Shown here: positions 42,874-52,453 of the stretch, in pieces
Position numbering within the stretch: the stretch's first letter is position 1
Layout of the letters: each line of letters starts with the position of its first letter
NCBI GenBank assembly: GCA_004208945.1
Contig: SGPE01000015.1
Location: forward strand, 124,001-188,000
Length of the DNA stretch: 64,000 bases
Source of the DNA: Pseudoalteromonas sp. CO133X
GTDB taxonomy: Bacteria; Pseudomonadota; Gammaproteobacteria; Enterobacterales; Alteromonadaceae
Reading direction: 5' to 3'
The notes under the pieces: generated by a model
Told to the model about the DNA's origin: nothing
Database searches by the model: none
The model's input: only the letters and a program-made list of their open reading frames with translations
Translations under genes and position numbers: made by a program

Positions 42874-44127
42874 ATGCGTTTATCTAATAATTTAATGTAC
42901 CAAAGCAGTATCAACAAAATTCTTGAAGGGCAGCAAGGTGTTGCTAATGCACAAGAGCGCGTGAATACTGGGCAAAAATATTTATCGACGTCAGAAAGCC
43001 CTTCTGCCTACTCGCAAGCATCTTTATTTACAAATAAAATTCAGACAAACGAGCAGTATACTAAAAATATTAATCAACTGAATGGCCGATTAGAAACAGA
43101 AGAAAGTGTACTACAAAATATCAATACCACCATTCAGGCTGCGCAAGAGCTAGCAATTCGAGCCGGTAATGGGGCGATGAGCCAGACAGACTTACAAACC
43201 ATTGCCAGTGAGCTGGAGGAGCTGCAAAAGTCTTTGCTCAGCTCAATGAATAGTCAATCTGAAGATGGCAAGTATATTTTTTCTGGTTATCAAGATAGCA
43301 CGCAAACATACAGCCTGAATACGCTAACTGGCCTATATGAATATCAAGGCGATCAGGGACAGCATAAAGTAACAATAGCTAAAGGTGTTGATGTTCGCTC
43401 AAGTGATAATGGTTTTACTGCGTTCGAAAAAGTGAATGCCCGCCTTGATGTAGTATCAAATGAGGGAACAGCGGCAGGCGGTGTTACATCGGGTACTGTG
43501 TATGTCAAAAAACAAGCTGATTTTGATAAGTTCCATCAAGCGAATTACGACTTGAACCCGACGGCATTGCCTGCAGATAATACATTTCAAGTCGAACTTG
43601 TTCCAGGTGTTAACCCTGGTGACCCTGATACCTATGTTATTAATGACGGCTATGGTAATCCAATCACCCCAGCAGTGACTGGTGAATACACAGGTGAGCC
43701 AATTGAATATGCTGGTATGGAGTTTAAGCTAGAGGGCGCAGCCCCTGGTACGTTTGACTTTTCGTTGCAGCAACCGCAAAAAGAAAATGTACTCAATACC
43801 ATGCAAAACCTGATCACTAGCCTTAATAGTGGCCTTGAAGGTGATGAGCTGCACGATGCACTCGCTGATGGTTTGGTGCAATTACAAAATGCCAGTGATC
43901 AAGTTGTGTTTACTCAAGCAAGTTTAGGTGCACGTATGAACTTGGTTGAACAAGTGACTGACTCAAATAGCGCGTTAGATATTAATAATAAAGAGAGTAA
44001 AGCAAACTTAGTTGAAGTTGATATGGCCGAAGCGATTAGCGATTTAACGAAACATGAAACAGCGTTGCAGGCATCACAAGCAACCTTTGGACGCTTAGCC
44101 AACTTAACATTGTTTGATTATTTATAG
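42874..44127 (+). CDS. flgL: Hook-filament junction protein FlgL (HAP3)
   Basis: 417 residues. It starts MRLSNNLMYQSSINKILEGQQG and has the flagellin-like N-terminal helical region (QERVNTGQKYLSTSESP). The C-terminus ends with DMAEAISDLTKHETALQASQATFGRLANLTLFDYL (parts ISDLTKHETALQASQATF), typical of FlgL. Second junction protein; a FlgN client. Last gene of flgJKL, followed by a strong terminator. Confidence 0.94.
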   Translation: MRLSNNLMYQSSINKILEGQQGVANAQERVNTGQKYLSTSESPSAYSQASLFTNKIQTNEQYTKNINQLNGRLETEESVLQNINTTIQAAQELAIRAGNGAMSQTDLQTIASELEELQKSLLSSMNSQSEDGKYIFSGYQDSTQTYSLNTLTGLYEYQGDQGQHKVTIAKGVDVRSSDNGFTAFEKVNARLDVVSNEGTAAGGVTSGTVYVKKQADFDKFHQANYDLNPTALPADNTFQVELVPGVNPGDPDTYVINDGYGNPITPAVTGEYTGEPIEYAGMEFKLEGAAPGTFDFSLQQPQKENVLNTMQNLITSLNSGLEGDELHDALADGLVQLQNASDQVVFTQASLGARMNLVEQVTDSNSALDINNKESKANLVEVDMAEAISDLTKHETALQASQATFGRLANLTLFDYL

Positions 44128-44160
44128 TGACAAAACATCGGAAATAGTTTGCCTATTTCT

Positions 44161-44199
44161 AAAAAAGCCAGTGGCAATAAATTGTCACTGGCTTTTTTA
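44161..44199 (+). terminator. Terminator of flgJKL
   Basis: AAAAAAGCCAGTG (44161-44173) pairs with CACTGGCTTTTTT. Additional pairing CAAT/ATTG lies inside, and a T-run follows. Confidence 0.93.
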
Positions 44200-44268
44200 T
44201 TATGAGCTTTATCATAAGGAGTGAATTAAAAACGCTTATAAAACATGATCTTAAAATTTATTTTTGAG

Positions 44269-44286
44269 CTGGCACGCTTCCTGCTT
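44269..44286 (+). promoter_or_regulatory. Sigma-54 promoter of flagellin 1
   Basis: CTGGCACG (GG 44271-44272), exact N10, TGC (GC 44283-44284). Near-consensus. A 65-base leader follows. Confidence 0.8.
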
Positions 44287-44361
44287 TATGTGTTTTACAA
44301 AGCGCGTGGTTCCTCACATTATCATTGGACCACAGCCTAATTAAAACTAGGAGATGGTAAA

Positions 44362-45768
44362 ATGGCATTAACAGTCAATACTAATGTGTCGTCACTAAAC
44401 GCACAGCGTAATCTGAATAAATCAAGTCAAGGTTTAACAACCTCAATGGAACGCTTAGCGTCAGGTATGCGTATTAATAGCGCCAAAGACGATGCAGCGG
44501 GCCTACAAATTTCAAACCGTTTAACATCACAAATAAACGGTCTTGCAGTCGCACAGCGTAACGCAAATGATGGTATCTCAATGGCGCAAACAGCTGAAGG
44601 TGCGATGCAAGAGTCTACCAGTATCTTACAACGTATGCGTGAGCTTGCGCTTCAAGCTGCAAATGGTTCAAACTCAGCAGAAGATAGAGACGCGCTACAG
44701 CAAGAAGTTACAGCATTACAAACAGAATTAACTCGTATCTCTGATACAACAACGTTCGGTGGTGTACAGCTACTCGATGGAACCTTTGGCACTAAGCAAT
44801 TCCAAGTGGGCTCAGATGCGAACCAAACGATTGATGTAACACTTGAGAGCACAGCTGCGGGTGATATCGGCTCACATGAAGTGAAAGGTGGTGGTACAGT
44901 TTTTGGTGAGTTTAATAACTCAACACTTGCAACAGAGTTTGCTAATGGTACTGGTGGCAGCGTAACTTTCTCTGGTTATAAGGGTGCTTATACACATACC
45001 TATGCAAATACACAATCAGCAGTGGATGTTGCTGAGGCAATTAATGCAGAGAATACAGGTATTGAAGCAAAAGCTTATGTAAATGTAACAATCGACAATT
45101 TAGGTGTTGATGATGATGGTACTTTAAACGTTGGTACTAAATCTTATGATTTAGCAACGTTTGCGGGTAACGCGGAGCGTTTATCTGAAGAGCTTGCTAA
45201 AGATGGCTTTAATGTGAAGTTTGATGCAGATACAGGCTCTATTGATCTAACTGCTGAAGGTGTGAATGGGGTTGAAATCACAGGTTCAACGCTACCAGGT
45301 GCTACGGTGCAGTTAGATGGTAATGCAACAGCAGCTGATGTGAGTAAAACGTCTGAACTAAGACTTACCTCAACTCAACAGTTTACAGTGGGTGATGATG
45401 GTACGGCAGACGCGGCAGAACTTGTTGCAGGAACTGCCTCTACGTTATCTACTGTTAAAGATATTGATATTGCATCGTCTCAAGATGGTGCGCAAAGTGC
45501 TATTGATGTTATCGACTCGGCAATTGCACAAATTGACAGTATTCGAGCTGGACTTGGTGCGGTACAGAACCGTTTTGGTCACACAATTAGCAACTTAGCG
45601 AATGTCGCTGAAAACGTATCGGCTTCACGTAGCCGTATTCAAGATACTGACTTTGCAACAGAAACAGCGCACATGACGAAAAACCAAATCTTGCAACAAG
45701 CGGGTACGTCAATTTTGTCGCAAGCGAATCAAATACCACAAGCAGCAATCAGCCTGTTGGGTGGCTAA
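44362..45768 (+). CDS. Flagellin, first copy (sigma-54-controlled)
   Basis: 468 residues. The conserved N-terminal D0/D1 part has [17 protein letters not shown] and [20 protein letters not shown]. The C-terminal D1/D0 has [19 protein letters not shown] and ends [12 protein letters not shown]. The variable middle (about 170-380) has flagellin insertion folds. It is about 75-80 percent alike by eye to the second flagellin, with the ends nearly identical. AGGAGATGG precedes the ATG. The promoter is sigma-54, like that of V. cholerae FlaA, the flagellin essential for the filament, so this copy may be the indispensable one (inference). Confidence 0.95.
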   Translation: MALTVNTNVSSLNAQRNLNKSSQGLTTSMERLASGMRINSAKDDAAGLQISNRLTSQINGLAVAQRNANDGISMAQTAEGAMQESTSILQRMRELALQAANGSNSAEDRDALQQEVTALQTELTRISDTTTFGGVQLLDGTFGTKQFQVGSDANQTIDVTLESTAAGDIGSHEVKGGGTVFGEFNNSTLATEFANGTGGSVTFSGYKGAYTHTYANTQSAVDVAEAINAENTGIEAKAYVNVTIDNLGVDDDGTLNVGTKSYDLATFAGNAERLSEELAKDGFNVKFDADTGSIDLTAEGVNGVEITGSTLPGATVQLDGNATAADVSKTSELRLTSTQQFTVGDDGTADAAELVAGTASTLSTVKDIDIASSQDGAQSAIDVIDSAIAQIDSIRAGLGAVQNRFGHTISNLANVAENVSASRSRIQDTDFATETAHMTKNQILQQAGTSILSQANQIPQAAISLLGG

Positions 45769-46129
45769 CATTAGTTGTTACTTTAAAAACGCACTCACTG
45801 AGTGCGTTTTTTGTTTTAAGTGTCAGATCTTTCGCTATCCTAGGTGGATATCAACAATTAGATTTTGCCAAAGAGCTTACGGGCAACTTTATCTTGAAAT
45901 AGCTATTAATAAGTACGATGAGTAATAGTTGTGACTCTTGGTCGCACGGTTTTATTAAGCATCACTGTATTAGTAGAAAACGTAATAATGGCTCTTTTAA
46001 GCGATAAATGTAGGGATGGAATGCAAAACATCTTCTTTAAATAGACGTTTTAATGAATAATAAAATTCAATAATTTTAAACAGTTAAATTATTTTCTAAT
46101 AAAAATATTAATTTTTTTGAAAAAAAGTC
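45769..46129. other. Non-coding spacer between flagellin genes
   Basis: No credible gene. It holds the flagellin 1 terminator at its start and an A/T-rich tract (about 46070-46128) just upstream of the sigma-28 promoter that could act as an UP element. The middle (about 45830-46060) shows no recognised signal. Confidence 0.5.
45785..45812 (+). terminator. Terminator of flagellin 1
   Basis: AAAAACGCACT, short loop, AGTGCGTTTTTT. Strong stem and T-run. Confidence 0.9.
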
Positions 46130-46156
46130 TAAAGATAAATCTTCACCTGCCGTTAA
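46130..46156 (+). promoter_or_regulatory. Sigma-28 promoter of flagellin 2
   Basis: TAAAGATA (46130-46137), N11, GCCGTTAA (46149-46156). Only three mismatches to TAAAGTTT-N11-GCCGATAA, at exact spacing. Leader about 85 bases. Confidence 0.88.
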
Positions 46157-46246
46157 CTTAACCAGTACAGAGCTTGAACATACAATTGTGAAAGTTCTTG
46201 GTTAAATCAAAACAGATATATTACGAAAGTAATCAGGAGTTTTATC

Positions 46247-47650
46247 ATGGCTTTATCAGTAAATACAAATGTATCTTCATTAAATGCTCAACGTAACTTG
46301 TCTCGTTCAAGTGAAGGCTTAGCAACTTCAATGGAACGTTTAGCATCAGGTATGCGTATCAACAGCGCAAAAGATGATGCGGCAGGCCTACAAATTTCAA
46401 ACCGTTTAACTTCACAGGTAAATGGTCTAGCAGTAGCACAACGTAATGCTAACGACGGTATCTCAATGGCACAAACTGCTGAAGGTGCGATGAATGAGTC
46501 AACAAGTATCCTTCAACGTATGCGTGAGCTAGCACTACAATCAGCTAACGGTTCAAACTCTGCTGAAGACCGTGATGCACTTCAAGAAGAAGTTGTAGCA
46601 CTACAAACAGAATTAACACGTATCGCTGATACAACGACATTCGGTGGTGTAAAACTACTAGATGGTAGCTTTGGTACAAAACAGTTCCAAGTTGGTTCAA
46701 ATGCAAACCAAACAATTGATGTAACACTTGATGGTACAAGCTCTAACGACTTGGGAGCTAACGAAATCAAAGGTGCAGGCACAGTTTTTGGAACATTAAC
46801 TGCTACAGATTTAGATACTGAGCTAGGTACAGGTACAGGTGGTGATATCACTTTCTCTGGGTATAAAGGTTCTTATACTCACACATACGCAAATACTCAG
46901 TCAGCGGCAGATGTTGCTACTGCTATTAATGCGCAAAATATCGGTATCACGGCAGAAGCAGTATTAGAAGTTCAAATTGGCGATTTATCAGTAACTGATG
47001 ATGGTACATTAAACATTGGTGACAAATCATATGACCTTGCTGATTACGCAGGTAACACTGAGCGTTTGTCTGCAGATTTAGCAAAAGATGGTTTTGAAGT
47101 TGATTATGATGCTGATGCTGGAACTATCGATTTAAAAGCGACAGGTGTTAAAGGTGCTGAAATTACTGGTGCTACAGCAGCTACCGCAACAGCTACCCTT
47201 GATGGCGGCGCAGTTGCAGCTGATGTTTCTAAGACTTCAGAGCTTCGTCTATCATCGACTCAATCATTTACAGTAGGTGATGATGGCACTGCTGACACTG
47301 GTGAGCTACTTGCTGCTACGTCTTCAACGCTTAATACAGTAAACTCTATTGATATTTCAACAAGTCAAGACTCTGCTCAAGAAGCAATTGATGTTATTGA
47401 CTCGGCGATTGCTCAAATTGATACGCAGCGTGCGAGCCTAGGTGCGGTTCAAAACCGTTTTGGTCACACAATCAGTAACCTTGCAAACATCTCTGAAAAC
47501 GTATCTGCTTCACGTAGCCGTATTCAAGATACTGACTTTGCAACAGAAACTGCACACATGACTAAAAACCAAATCTTGCAACAAGCAGGTACATCAATCT
47601 TGTCGCAAGCGAACCAATTACCACAAGCAGCGCTTAGCTTAATTGGTTAA
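46247..47650 (+). CDS. Flagellin, second copy (sigma-28-controlled)
   Basis: 467 residues, paralogous to the preceding flagellin, with the same [17 protein letters not shown] and [20 protein letters not shown] start and an end of [11 protein letters not shown]. Differences cluster in the central exposed domain. It has its own sigma-28 promoter and terminator, so the two flagellins are timed differently. AGGAG lies before the ATG. Its codon choice seems more uniform than its neighbour's (many GCT/GGT/CGT), which fits high expression. Confidence 0.95.
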   Translation: MALSVNTNVSSLNAQRNLSRSSEGLATSMERLASGMRINSAKDDAAGLQISNRLTSQVNGLAVAQRNANDGISMAQTAEGAMNESTSILQRMRELALQSANGSNSAEDRDALQEEVVALQTELTRIADTTTFGGVKLLDGSFGTKQFQVGSNANQTIDVTLDGTSSNDLGANEIKGAGTVFGTLTATDLDTELGTGTGGDITFSGYKGSYTHTYANTQSAADVATAINAQNIGITAEAVLEVQIGDLSVTDDGTLNIGDKSYDLADYAGNTERLSADLAKDGFEVDYDADAGTIDLKATGVKGAEITGATAATATATLDGGAVAADVSKTSELRLSSTQSFTVGDDGTADTGELLAATSSTLNTVNSIDISTSQDSAQEAIDVIDSAIAQIDTQRASLGAVQNRFGHTISNLANISENVSASRSRIQDTDFATETAHMTKNQILQQAGTSILSQANQLPQAALSLIG

Positions 47651-47705
47651 TAGTGTGATTAGTTACAACAACTAATGGTTAAGTCAGCATTAGTTAACTA
47701 AAATA

Positions 47706-47740
47706 AAAAGGAGATTGGCTTAGCTAATCTCCTTTTGTTG
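47706..47740 (+). terminator. Terminator of flagellin 2
   Basis: AAAAGGAGATT and AATCTCCTTTT flank a GGCTTAGCT loop region. Strong 11-bp stem. Confidence 0.9.
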
Positions 47741-47775
47741 TATTAGCCATAGGGTAAAATGTTTAAGGAGGCGTT

Positions 47776-48186
47776 ATGAGTGCAATAACCCAAAGCCCTG
47801 ATTTTGCAGTGGCTCCGCAAAAAGCTGACGATAAGTTAGCTGCGAGTCCACAACTGACAGCAACGGCGGTTGATGAATCAAATAAAACGGAAAATACACT
47901 TCAACAACAAACAGAGCAAAATTATCAACAAGTTCAACAAAGCGGTGAAAAAGATGAATTGGGCCGCGAGCAGCTTGAGAAAATGGCGCAACAATTGCAA
48001 GACTTCATGGGCGAAATGAATCGCAGTTTGCAGTTTCAAGTTGATGAAGAGTCGGGCCGTGATGTTATTAAAGTGGTTGATAAAAACAGTGGTGAGCTAA
48101 TTAAGCAATACCCATCTGAAGAAGTGTTGAGCCTAGTGGCTAAACTTTCAGAAACCGCTGGTTTTTTAATTGATCAAACAGCTTAG
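47776..48186 (+). CDS. flaG: FlaG family flagellar protein
   Basis: 136 residues. The polar Gln-rich N-terminus (to about 70) is followed by the FlaG domain: NRSLQFQVDEESGRDVIKVVDKNSGELIKQYPSEEVL, recognised in the parts LQFQVDEESGRDVIKVVDK and GELIKQYPSEEVL. FlaG influences filament length in several polar flagellates; the mechanism is not settled. AAGGAGG gives a near-perfect ribosome site. Sits between the flagellins and fliD, the Vibrio order. No separate promoter was found, so it may depend on readthrough or an unseen promoter. Confidence 0.92.
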   Translation: MSAITQSPDFAVAPQKADDKLAASPQLTATAVDESNKTENTLQQQTEQNYQQVQQSGEKDELGREQLEKMAQQLQDFMGEMNRSLQFQVDEESGRDVIKVVDKNSGELIKQYPSEEVLSLVAKLSETAGFLIDQTA

Positions 48187-48230
48187 CTTTTTGCTACTTT
48201 GATTTAAATAGGTAATTAAGAGGATGTGTT

Positions 48231-49670
48231 ATGGCTATTTCATTTAATGGTTTAGGTTCAGGTTTAGCAGTATCAGATATTGTTGATGCGTTAGTTAATG
48301 CTGAGCGCACCCCTTTTACTTCACGTTTAAATAAAAGAGAAGCAACTTTAACAACGGATATTTCAGCAGCTGGTGCACTCAAATCAGCACTTGAAAAACT
48401 GCAAACCTCAATGGAAGCATTAGGTGATGTTGAAAACTATCAAAGAAGAAGCATTTCTGGTGGTGATGACTTTCTTTCCGTTGAATCAGATAAAGACGCT
48501 CAGCCTGGTGGTTATAATGTAAAGGTTGATGCGCTCGCACAAGCACATAAGTTGTCATCACCAGCCTTTGCTGCGGATGAGTCAATTGGTAGTGGCGTTA
48601 TTACCATTAGCTCAGGCGAAAATAGTTTTTCTACTGTCTTGTCACCAACAAATACATTAGAGGATTTACGAGACCAAATAAATAATGGTCCATTCACGGG
48701 TACTGATAGTAATGACTCTGTGACAGCAACAATTGTAACTACGGATGCTGGACAACATTTAGTATTAACAAGTAAAGAAACCGGTGAAGAAAATGCCATC
48801 AGCATTACAGTGCAAGATAATGATGGTAACAACACTGATACAGGCGGTCTTTCTCGCTTAGCATATGATGTATCAGATGCCGATCCTGCTAATCATGTTA
48901 CTAATTTAACCGAAGTTGATGCTGCGCAGAATGCGCAAATTACCATTGATGGCACACTCACCGTGACGAGTAACACGAATGAGTTTAAGAATGTTATCGA
49001 TGGCGTAGATATTACAGCTAAAAAAGTACACGGTGCAGATGATGATGATAGCTCATTAAAGGTTACTGAGAATAATAGTAACATCAAAGCTGGCTTAAAC
49101 AGTTTTATTGAAAGCTATAATGAGTTACTTGAGCTTAGCAAAAATCTTGGCCGCTCAGGCGAAGACGGGGCTGGGGTTATGGCCGGTGACTCTATGCTTC
49201 GTGGTGTGATGTCAAAGCTTCGCCAACAGCTAACCAATGAAGTTGGCTTGAGTGATGGCAGTAGTTTGTCATTATCTAAGCTTGGGGTTGAAGCAGACCG
49301 TTACGGTAAACTGACCTTAGATGCAGAGCGTTTAGATGAGCAAGTAAAAGCAGATGTGGATTTAGTTCAAGAATTCTTTTTAGGTGACAATGAAGACGAG
49401 GGCGGCTTTGCGCAGTCTTTTGATGAACTTATGAGCTTTTATACTGACTCTGATGGTATTGTTCAAAACAGAATTGACAGTAAACAAACTCAGTTAGATG
49501 GTTTAGATGATGAGCGCATTGATTTTGCAAGAAAAATGGAATCTTTAGAGTCTCGTTTATACGACCAATATAACAGCATGGATTTACTTGTTGCACAGCT
49601 AAATTCAACCAGTAGTTATGTTCAAGCGCAGCTTGATAATATGCCAGGTGTTGTTAAAAAGAGTAATTAG
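48231..49670 (+). CDS. fliD: Flagellar filament cap protein FliD (HAP2)
   Basis: 479 residues. N-terminal FNGLGSGLAVSDIVDALVNAERTPF is the FliD_N signature (parts LGSGLAVSDIVDALVNAER). The C-terminal FliD_C region has LGVEADRYGKLTLD and a closing coiled coil, RIDFARKMESLESRLYDQYNSMD (parts ESLESRLYDQYNSMD). It caps the filament and folds arriving flagellin. AGAGGA lies before the ATG. It follows flaG by 44 bases and ends at a strong terminator. Confidence 0.94.
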   Translation: MAISFNGLGSGLAVSDIVDALVNAERTPFTSRLNKREATLTTDISAAGALKSALEKLQTSMEALGDVENYQRRSISGGDDFLSVESDKDAQPGGYNVKVDALAQAHKLSSPAFAADESIGSGVITISSGENSFSTVLSPTNTLEDLRDQINNGPFTGTDSNDSVTATIVTTDAGQHLVLTSKETGEENAISITVQDNDGNNTDTGGLSRLAYDVSDADPANHVTNLTEVDAAQNAQITIDGTLTVTSNTNEFKNVIDGVDITAKKVHGADDDDSSLKVTENNSNIKAGLNSFIESYNELLELSKNLGRSGEDGAGVMAGDSMLRGVMSKLRQQLTNEVGLSDGSSLSLSKLGVEADRYGKLTLDAERLDEQVKADVDLVQEFFLGDNEDEGGFAQSFDELMSFYTDSDGIVQNRIDSKQTQLDGLDDERIDFARKMESLESRLYDQYNSMDLLVAQLNSTSSYVQAQLDNMPGVVKKSN

Positions 49671-49694
49671 TAAACTTATCACTTTTCCTTATTT

Positions 49695-49721
49695 AAGCGC
49701 CAACTTCTTTGGCGCTTTTTT
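49695..49721 (+). terminator. Terminator of flaG-fliD
   Basis: AAGCGCCAA (49695-49703) pairs with TTGGCGCTT (49709-49717), followed by Ts. Confidence 0.9.
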
Positions 49722-49851
49722 GTTTTTGGCGTACAAACTATTTTTTATCAAGAATTACGCTTTGCTTGAAAACCCCCACAAACATAATCAGTTTACCCAC
49801 GTCGACCTTTATGCTGCGAAAATGAATAACAAAAGTGATATTAACTTGTAT

Positions 49852-49874
49852 TGTAGTCGCGACTTTATGTCGCG
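49852..49874 (+). repeat. REP-like palindromic repeat, copy 2
   Basis: TGTAGTCGCGACTT, then TAT, then GTCGCG. It is identical to the copy at 29496 except for the 3-base loop. It lies between the fliD terminator and the convergent fliT-like gene. Confidence 0.6.
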
Positions 49875-49907
49875 CAATTGAGGTAATAAAAACAACTAAA
49901 CGCTAGA

Positions 49908-50195
49908 TTAGCGCTTAGTTGCTTTATATTTAGAGATAGCCTTATTTGATTTTCGTTGGCTGAGAAGTTCTGCTTGTGTTTTGTCTCTTGCGCTTTTTAG
50001 TCTGGCCATGGCGGAAGAAATACGGGTTTGTATTGCTAAGAGCTCTTGTTCGGTTGGAGGCGTGCTACTTTCACACCAAGCCCTTAGCTTTTTATCGATA
50101 GCCACTAACGACTGGCTGGCAAGCTCAATCTCTGTTTTGTCTATATGCTCTGAAAGGGCTGTGAGTTGCTCGTCCAGAGTCAGATTATCAGGCAT
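49908..50195 (-). CDS. Small helical FliT-like protein downstream of fliS
   Basis: About 95 residues from ATG 50195, one base after the fliS stop. In-frame ATGs at 50225 and 50240 would overlap fliS by up to 44 bases and give up to 110 residues. The protein is predicted all-helical, charged at the C-terminus (RKSNKAISKYKATKR), with no membrane segment. Position right after fliS and size suggest a FliT-like export chaperone or the FlaI-type protein found between fliD and fliS in Vibrio. Sequence identity to either cannot be shown by eye. Confidence 0.6.
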   Translation of the reverse strand: MPDNLTLDEQLTALSEHIDKTEIELASQSLVAIDKKLRAWCESSTPPTEQELLAIQTRISSAMARLKSARDKTQAELLSQRKSNKAISKYKATKR

Positions 50196-50196
50196 T

Positions 50197-50598
50197 TTAT
50201 TGATCAGCTTTAGGTGTGCGCTCATCTGCTGGAATTGCATCCCAGCCTTCTTTTATTTCTTTTACGATTCGAATAACGTCATCAATTGCATCAATATCAT
50301 TATTGATATTTGCTTCTGTTAGACGGCGTTGGCAAAAGTCGTAAAGTGATAAAAGGTTATTAGAAATTTCTCCGCCTTTCTCAAAGTTTAACGCGTCTTG
50401 TAAAGCGCCAAACAATAAAATGCTACTAGAGATATTCTCACCCTTTTTTTCAAGTTCTTTACGTTCAATAAAGCCCTTTGTTGCCGCTAATCTGCCAATG
50501 ATATTATTGAAGATAAGGTTTATCTGCTCGTACGGTGTCATTTCGTTGATGTTGCTAACGCTAACCTGACTGTACTTTTTTACTGAGATGTGTGCCAT
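50197..50598 (-). CDS. fliS: Flagellin export chaperone FliS
   Basis: 133 residues, all-helical. It begins with a conserved polar stretch, has TPYEQINLIFNNIIGRLAATKGFI, where the YEQ(I/V)xLIF(D/N) pattern is the FliS signature, and a C-terminal LYDFCQRRLTEANINNDIDAIDDV segment (parts LYDFCQRRLTEANI). FliS binds the flagellin C-terminus and prevents early polymerisation. Unlike fliD and flrA around it, it is on the minus strand with its own tandem promoters. Confidence 0.92.
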   Translation of the reverse strand: MAHISVKKYSQVSVSNINEMTPYEQINLIFNNIIGRLAATKGFIERKELEKKGENISSSILLFGALQDALNFEKGGEISNNLLSLYDFCQRRLTEANINNDIDAIDDVIRIVKEIKEGWDAIPADERTPKADQ

Positions 50599-50641
50599 GA
50601 GAAAATCCTATAATTAAAACACCAATTAATAAAACAAATCT

Positions 50642-50659
50642 AAGCAATATTAGTGCCAT
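50642..50659 (-). promoter_or_regulatory. Sigma-54 promoter of fliS
   Basis: On the minus strand ATGGCAC (GG 50657-50656), exact N10, TTGC (GC 50645-50644). Leader about 35 bases. Confidence 0.75.
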
Positions 50660-50664
50660 AGATA

Positions 50665-50691
50665 GTATCGGCAGAATTAACTTTTTCTTTA
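50665..50691 (-). promoter_or_regulatory. Sigma-28 promoter of fliS
   Basis: On the minus strand TAAAGAAA (50691-50684), N11, GCCGATAC (50672-50665). The -10 matches 7 of 8. Its start would fall near 50658, inside the -24 box of the sigma-54 promoter. Confidence 0.8.
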
Positions 50692-50835
50692 TCTTAGTCT
50701 AGATGAATTATACAAATGTGCGTAGCTTCACCAAAGTAAAAACTTCTCTATTGAGTTAAGTTAGTAGTTTAGTATTGCTTTTTCTACTAAGTGACTATTT
50801 TTTGGCGTTGATGTCAATAAATTGCCGCTTTGCGC

Positions 50836-50863
50836 TTGCATCCCGTTCAAACTCGCTTACAAT
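50836..50863 (+). promoter_or_regulatory. Sigma-70 promoter of flrA
   Basis: TTGCAT (50836-50841), 16 bases, TACAAT (50858-50863), 42 bases before the flrA ATG. No sigma-54 spacing is seen here, in line with flrA heading the hierarchy. Confidence 0.6.
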
Positions 50864-50905
50864 TTAAAAATTAACTAACCGAGTGGTAACTGTGGTTCGC
50901 CAATA

Positions 50906-52345
50906 ATGATCTTAATTTTAGACAATAATAATAATCGTGCGATAGGTTTACATGCAGCACTTACCTTTATAGGTGAAGCTGTTCAATTGGTTGATGAGTC
51001 AACACTGCAAACATTTTGTGAAAAGCACCAACAGCAAGAATGTATGGTGATTCTTGGGGCTTTACAGCAACTAAGTCATGAAACCGTTATAAAGCAGTTT
51101 CCTGCTATCCCATTCTTACTGATAGGTGAAACACTCAAGCCGTTATTGAGTATTGCTAACGTGGTGGGGTTAATTTGTGAACCCTTTAACCATGATGTAA
51201 CTACCCAGCTTTTGCATGATTGTCAGCAATACCAACGTATGTTGCCAGGCGAGCATAAACAGTCTAAATCGCATAAATCATTTGACGGTTTAGTGGGTGA
51301 AACTGATGCAGTCAAAGACGTTCGCTTTTTAATTGAACAAGTCGCAAAAACAGATGCCAATGTGCTCATTTTAGGTGAATCAGGCACCGGTAAAGAAGTT
51401 GTCGCCCGTAATGTTCACTTATTGTCAAAGCGTAACACAGGGCCATTTGTTCCAGTAAACTGCGGAGCAATTCCAGGGGAGTTACTTGAAAGTGAGTTAT
51501 TTGGTCATGAAAAAGGCGCTTTTACAGGTGCGATTTCTGCACGTAAAGGTCGCTTCGAATTGGCGCAAGGTGGCACGCTCTTTTTAGATGAAATTGGTGA
51601 CATGCCATTGCAAATGCAGGTGAAGTTACTACGTGTTTTACAAGAGAGAAGCTATGAGCGGGTAGGCGGTACTAAGCCTATTCAGGCTGATGTGCGCATC
51701 ATTGCTGCAACCCACAGAAACCTTGAGGATATGATCGAAAAAGGGGATTTTCGTGAAGATCTTTTTTATCGCTTAAATGTATTCCCGATTGAAAACCCAT
51801 CACTAAGTGAACGCGCAGACGATATTCCACTGTTATTAAAAGAGTTAATGCGCCGTGTAAACGAGCAAAGTGGCACCACAGCCAAGTTCACTGAGCGCGC
51901 GATTCAAAGTTTAAAAGAGCATGCGTGGCCTGGCAATATTCGTGAGCTAGCGAACCTCGTTGAGCGTATGGTGATCATGTTCCCTGATAAGGTCGTTGAT
52001 GTACCAGACTTACCAAGCAAATACCGTTATATTGAAGTCGATGCCTATGAGCCTGAATACCCTGAAGAGTTAATGGAGCGAGATGCCTTTAACGATATTT
52101 TCAGCAGTGGTTTTAGTGACTACGAGGACGAAGAGCCTGAACTTTCAGCCGCGTCAGCTGATTCAGGTTTATTACCTGAAGAAGGTATTGAGCTAAAAGA
52201 GTATTTAGCAGATTTAGAGATAAGCCTGATTAGCCAAGCCCTTGAGCGTTATGACTATGTGGTGGCACGTGCCGCTGAAATTTTAGGTGTACGCCGTACA
52301 ACCCTAGTCGAAAAAATGAAAAAGTATAATCTGTCGCGAGATTAA
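50906..52345 (+). CDS. flrA: Flagellar master regulator FlrA (FleQ-type)
   Basis: 479 residues. An N-terminal FleQ-like receiver (about 1-115) lacks the acidic phosphorylation pocket. The AAA+ domain (about 125-365) has Walker A GESGTGKE, the sigma-54-contact loop GAFTGA, Walker [12 protein letters not shown] and the Arg finger region. The C-terminal Fis-type helix-turn-helix reads [20 protein letters not shown]. It opens sigma-54 promoters for flrBC and the early basal-body genes; FlrA/FleQ proteins are commonly inhibited by c-di-GMP, though binding here is inferred from family. Long spacer to flrB because tag intervenes. Confidence 0.93.
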   Translation: MILILDNNNNRAIGLHAALTFIGEAVQLVDESTLQTFCEKHQQQECMVILGALQQLSHETVIKQFPAIPFLLIGETLKPLLSIANVVGLICEPFNHDVTTQLLHDCQQYQRMLPGEHKQSKSHKSFDGLVGETDAVKDVRFLIEQVAKTDANVLILGESGTGKEVVARNVHLLSKRNTGPFVPVNCGAIPGELLESELFGHEKGAFTGAISARKGRFELAQGGTLFLDEIGDMPLQMQVKLLRVLQERSYERVGGTKPIQADVRIIAATHRNLEDMIEKGDFREDLFYRLNVFPIENPSLSERADDIPLLLKELMRRVNEQSGTTAKFTERAIQSLKEHAWPGNIRELANLVERMVIMFPDKVVDVPDLPSKYRYIEVDAYEPEYPEELMERDAFNDIFSSGFSDYEDEEPELSAASADSGLLPEEGIELKEYLADLEISLISQALERYDYVVARAAEILGVRRTTLVEKMKKYNLSRD

Positions 52346-52453
52346 CCTGCTTTAGCTTTTCATTATTCCCAAAAAATGTGTAGGTCATTTTAGCAACACG
52401 CCATAATGGATGACCTACTTTTTACTCGCTTCAAACTAGTACTAATCGTGCAG

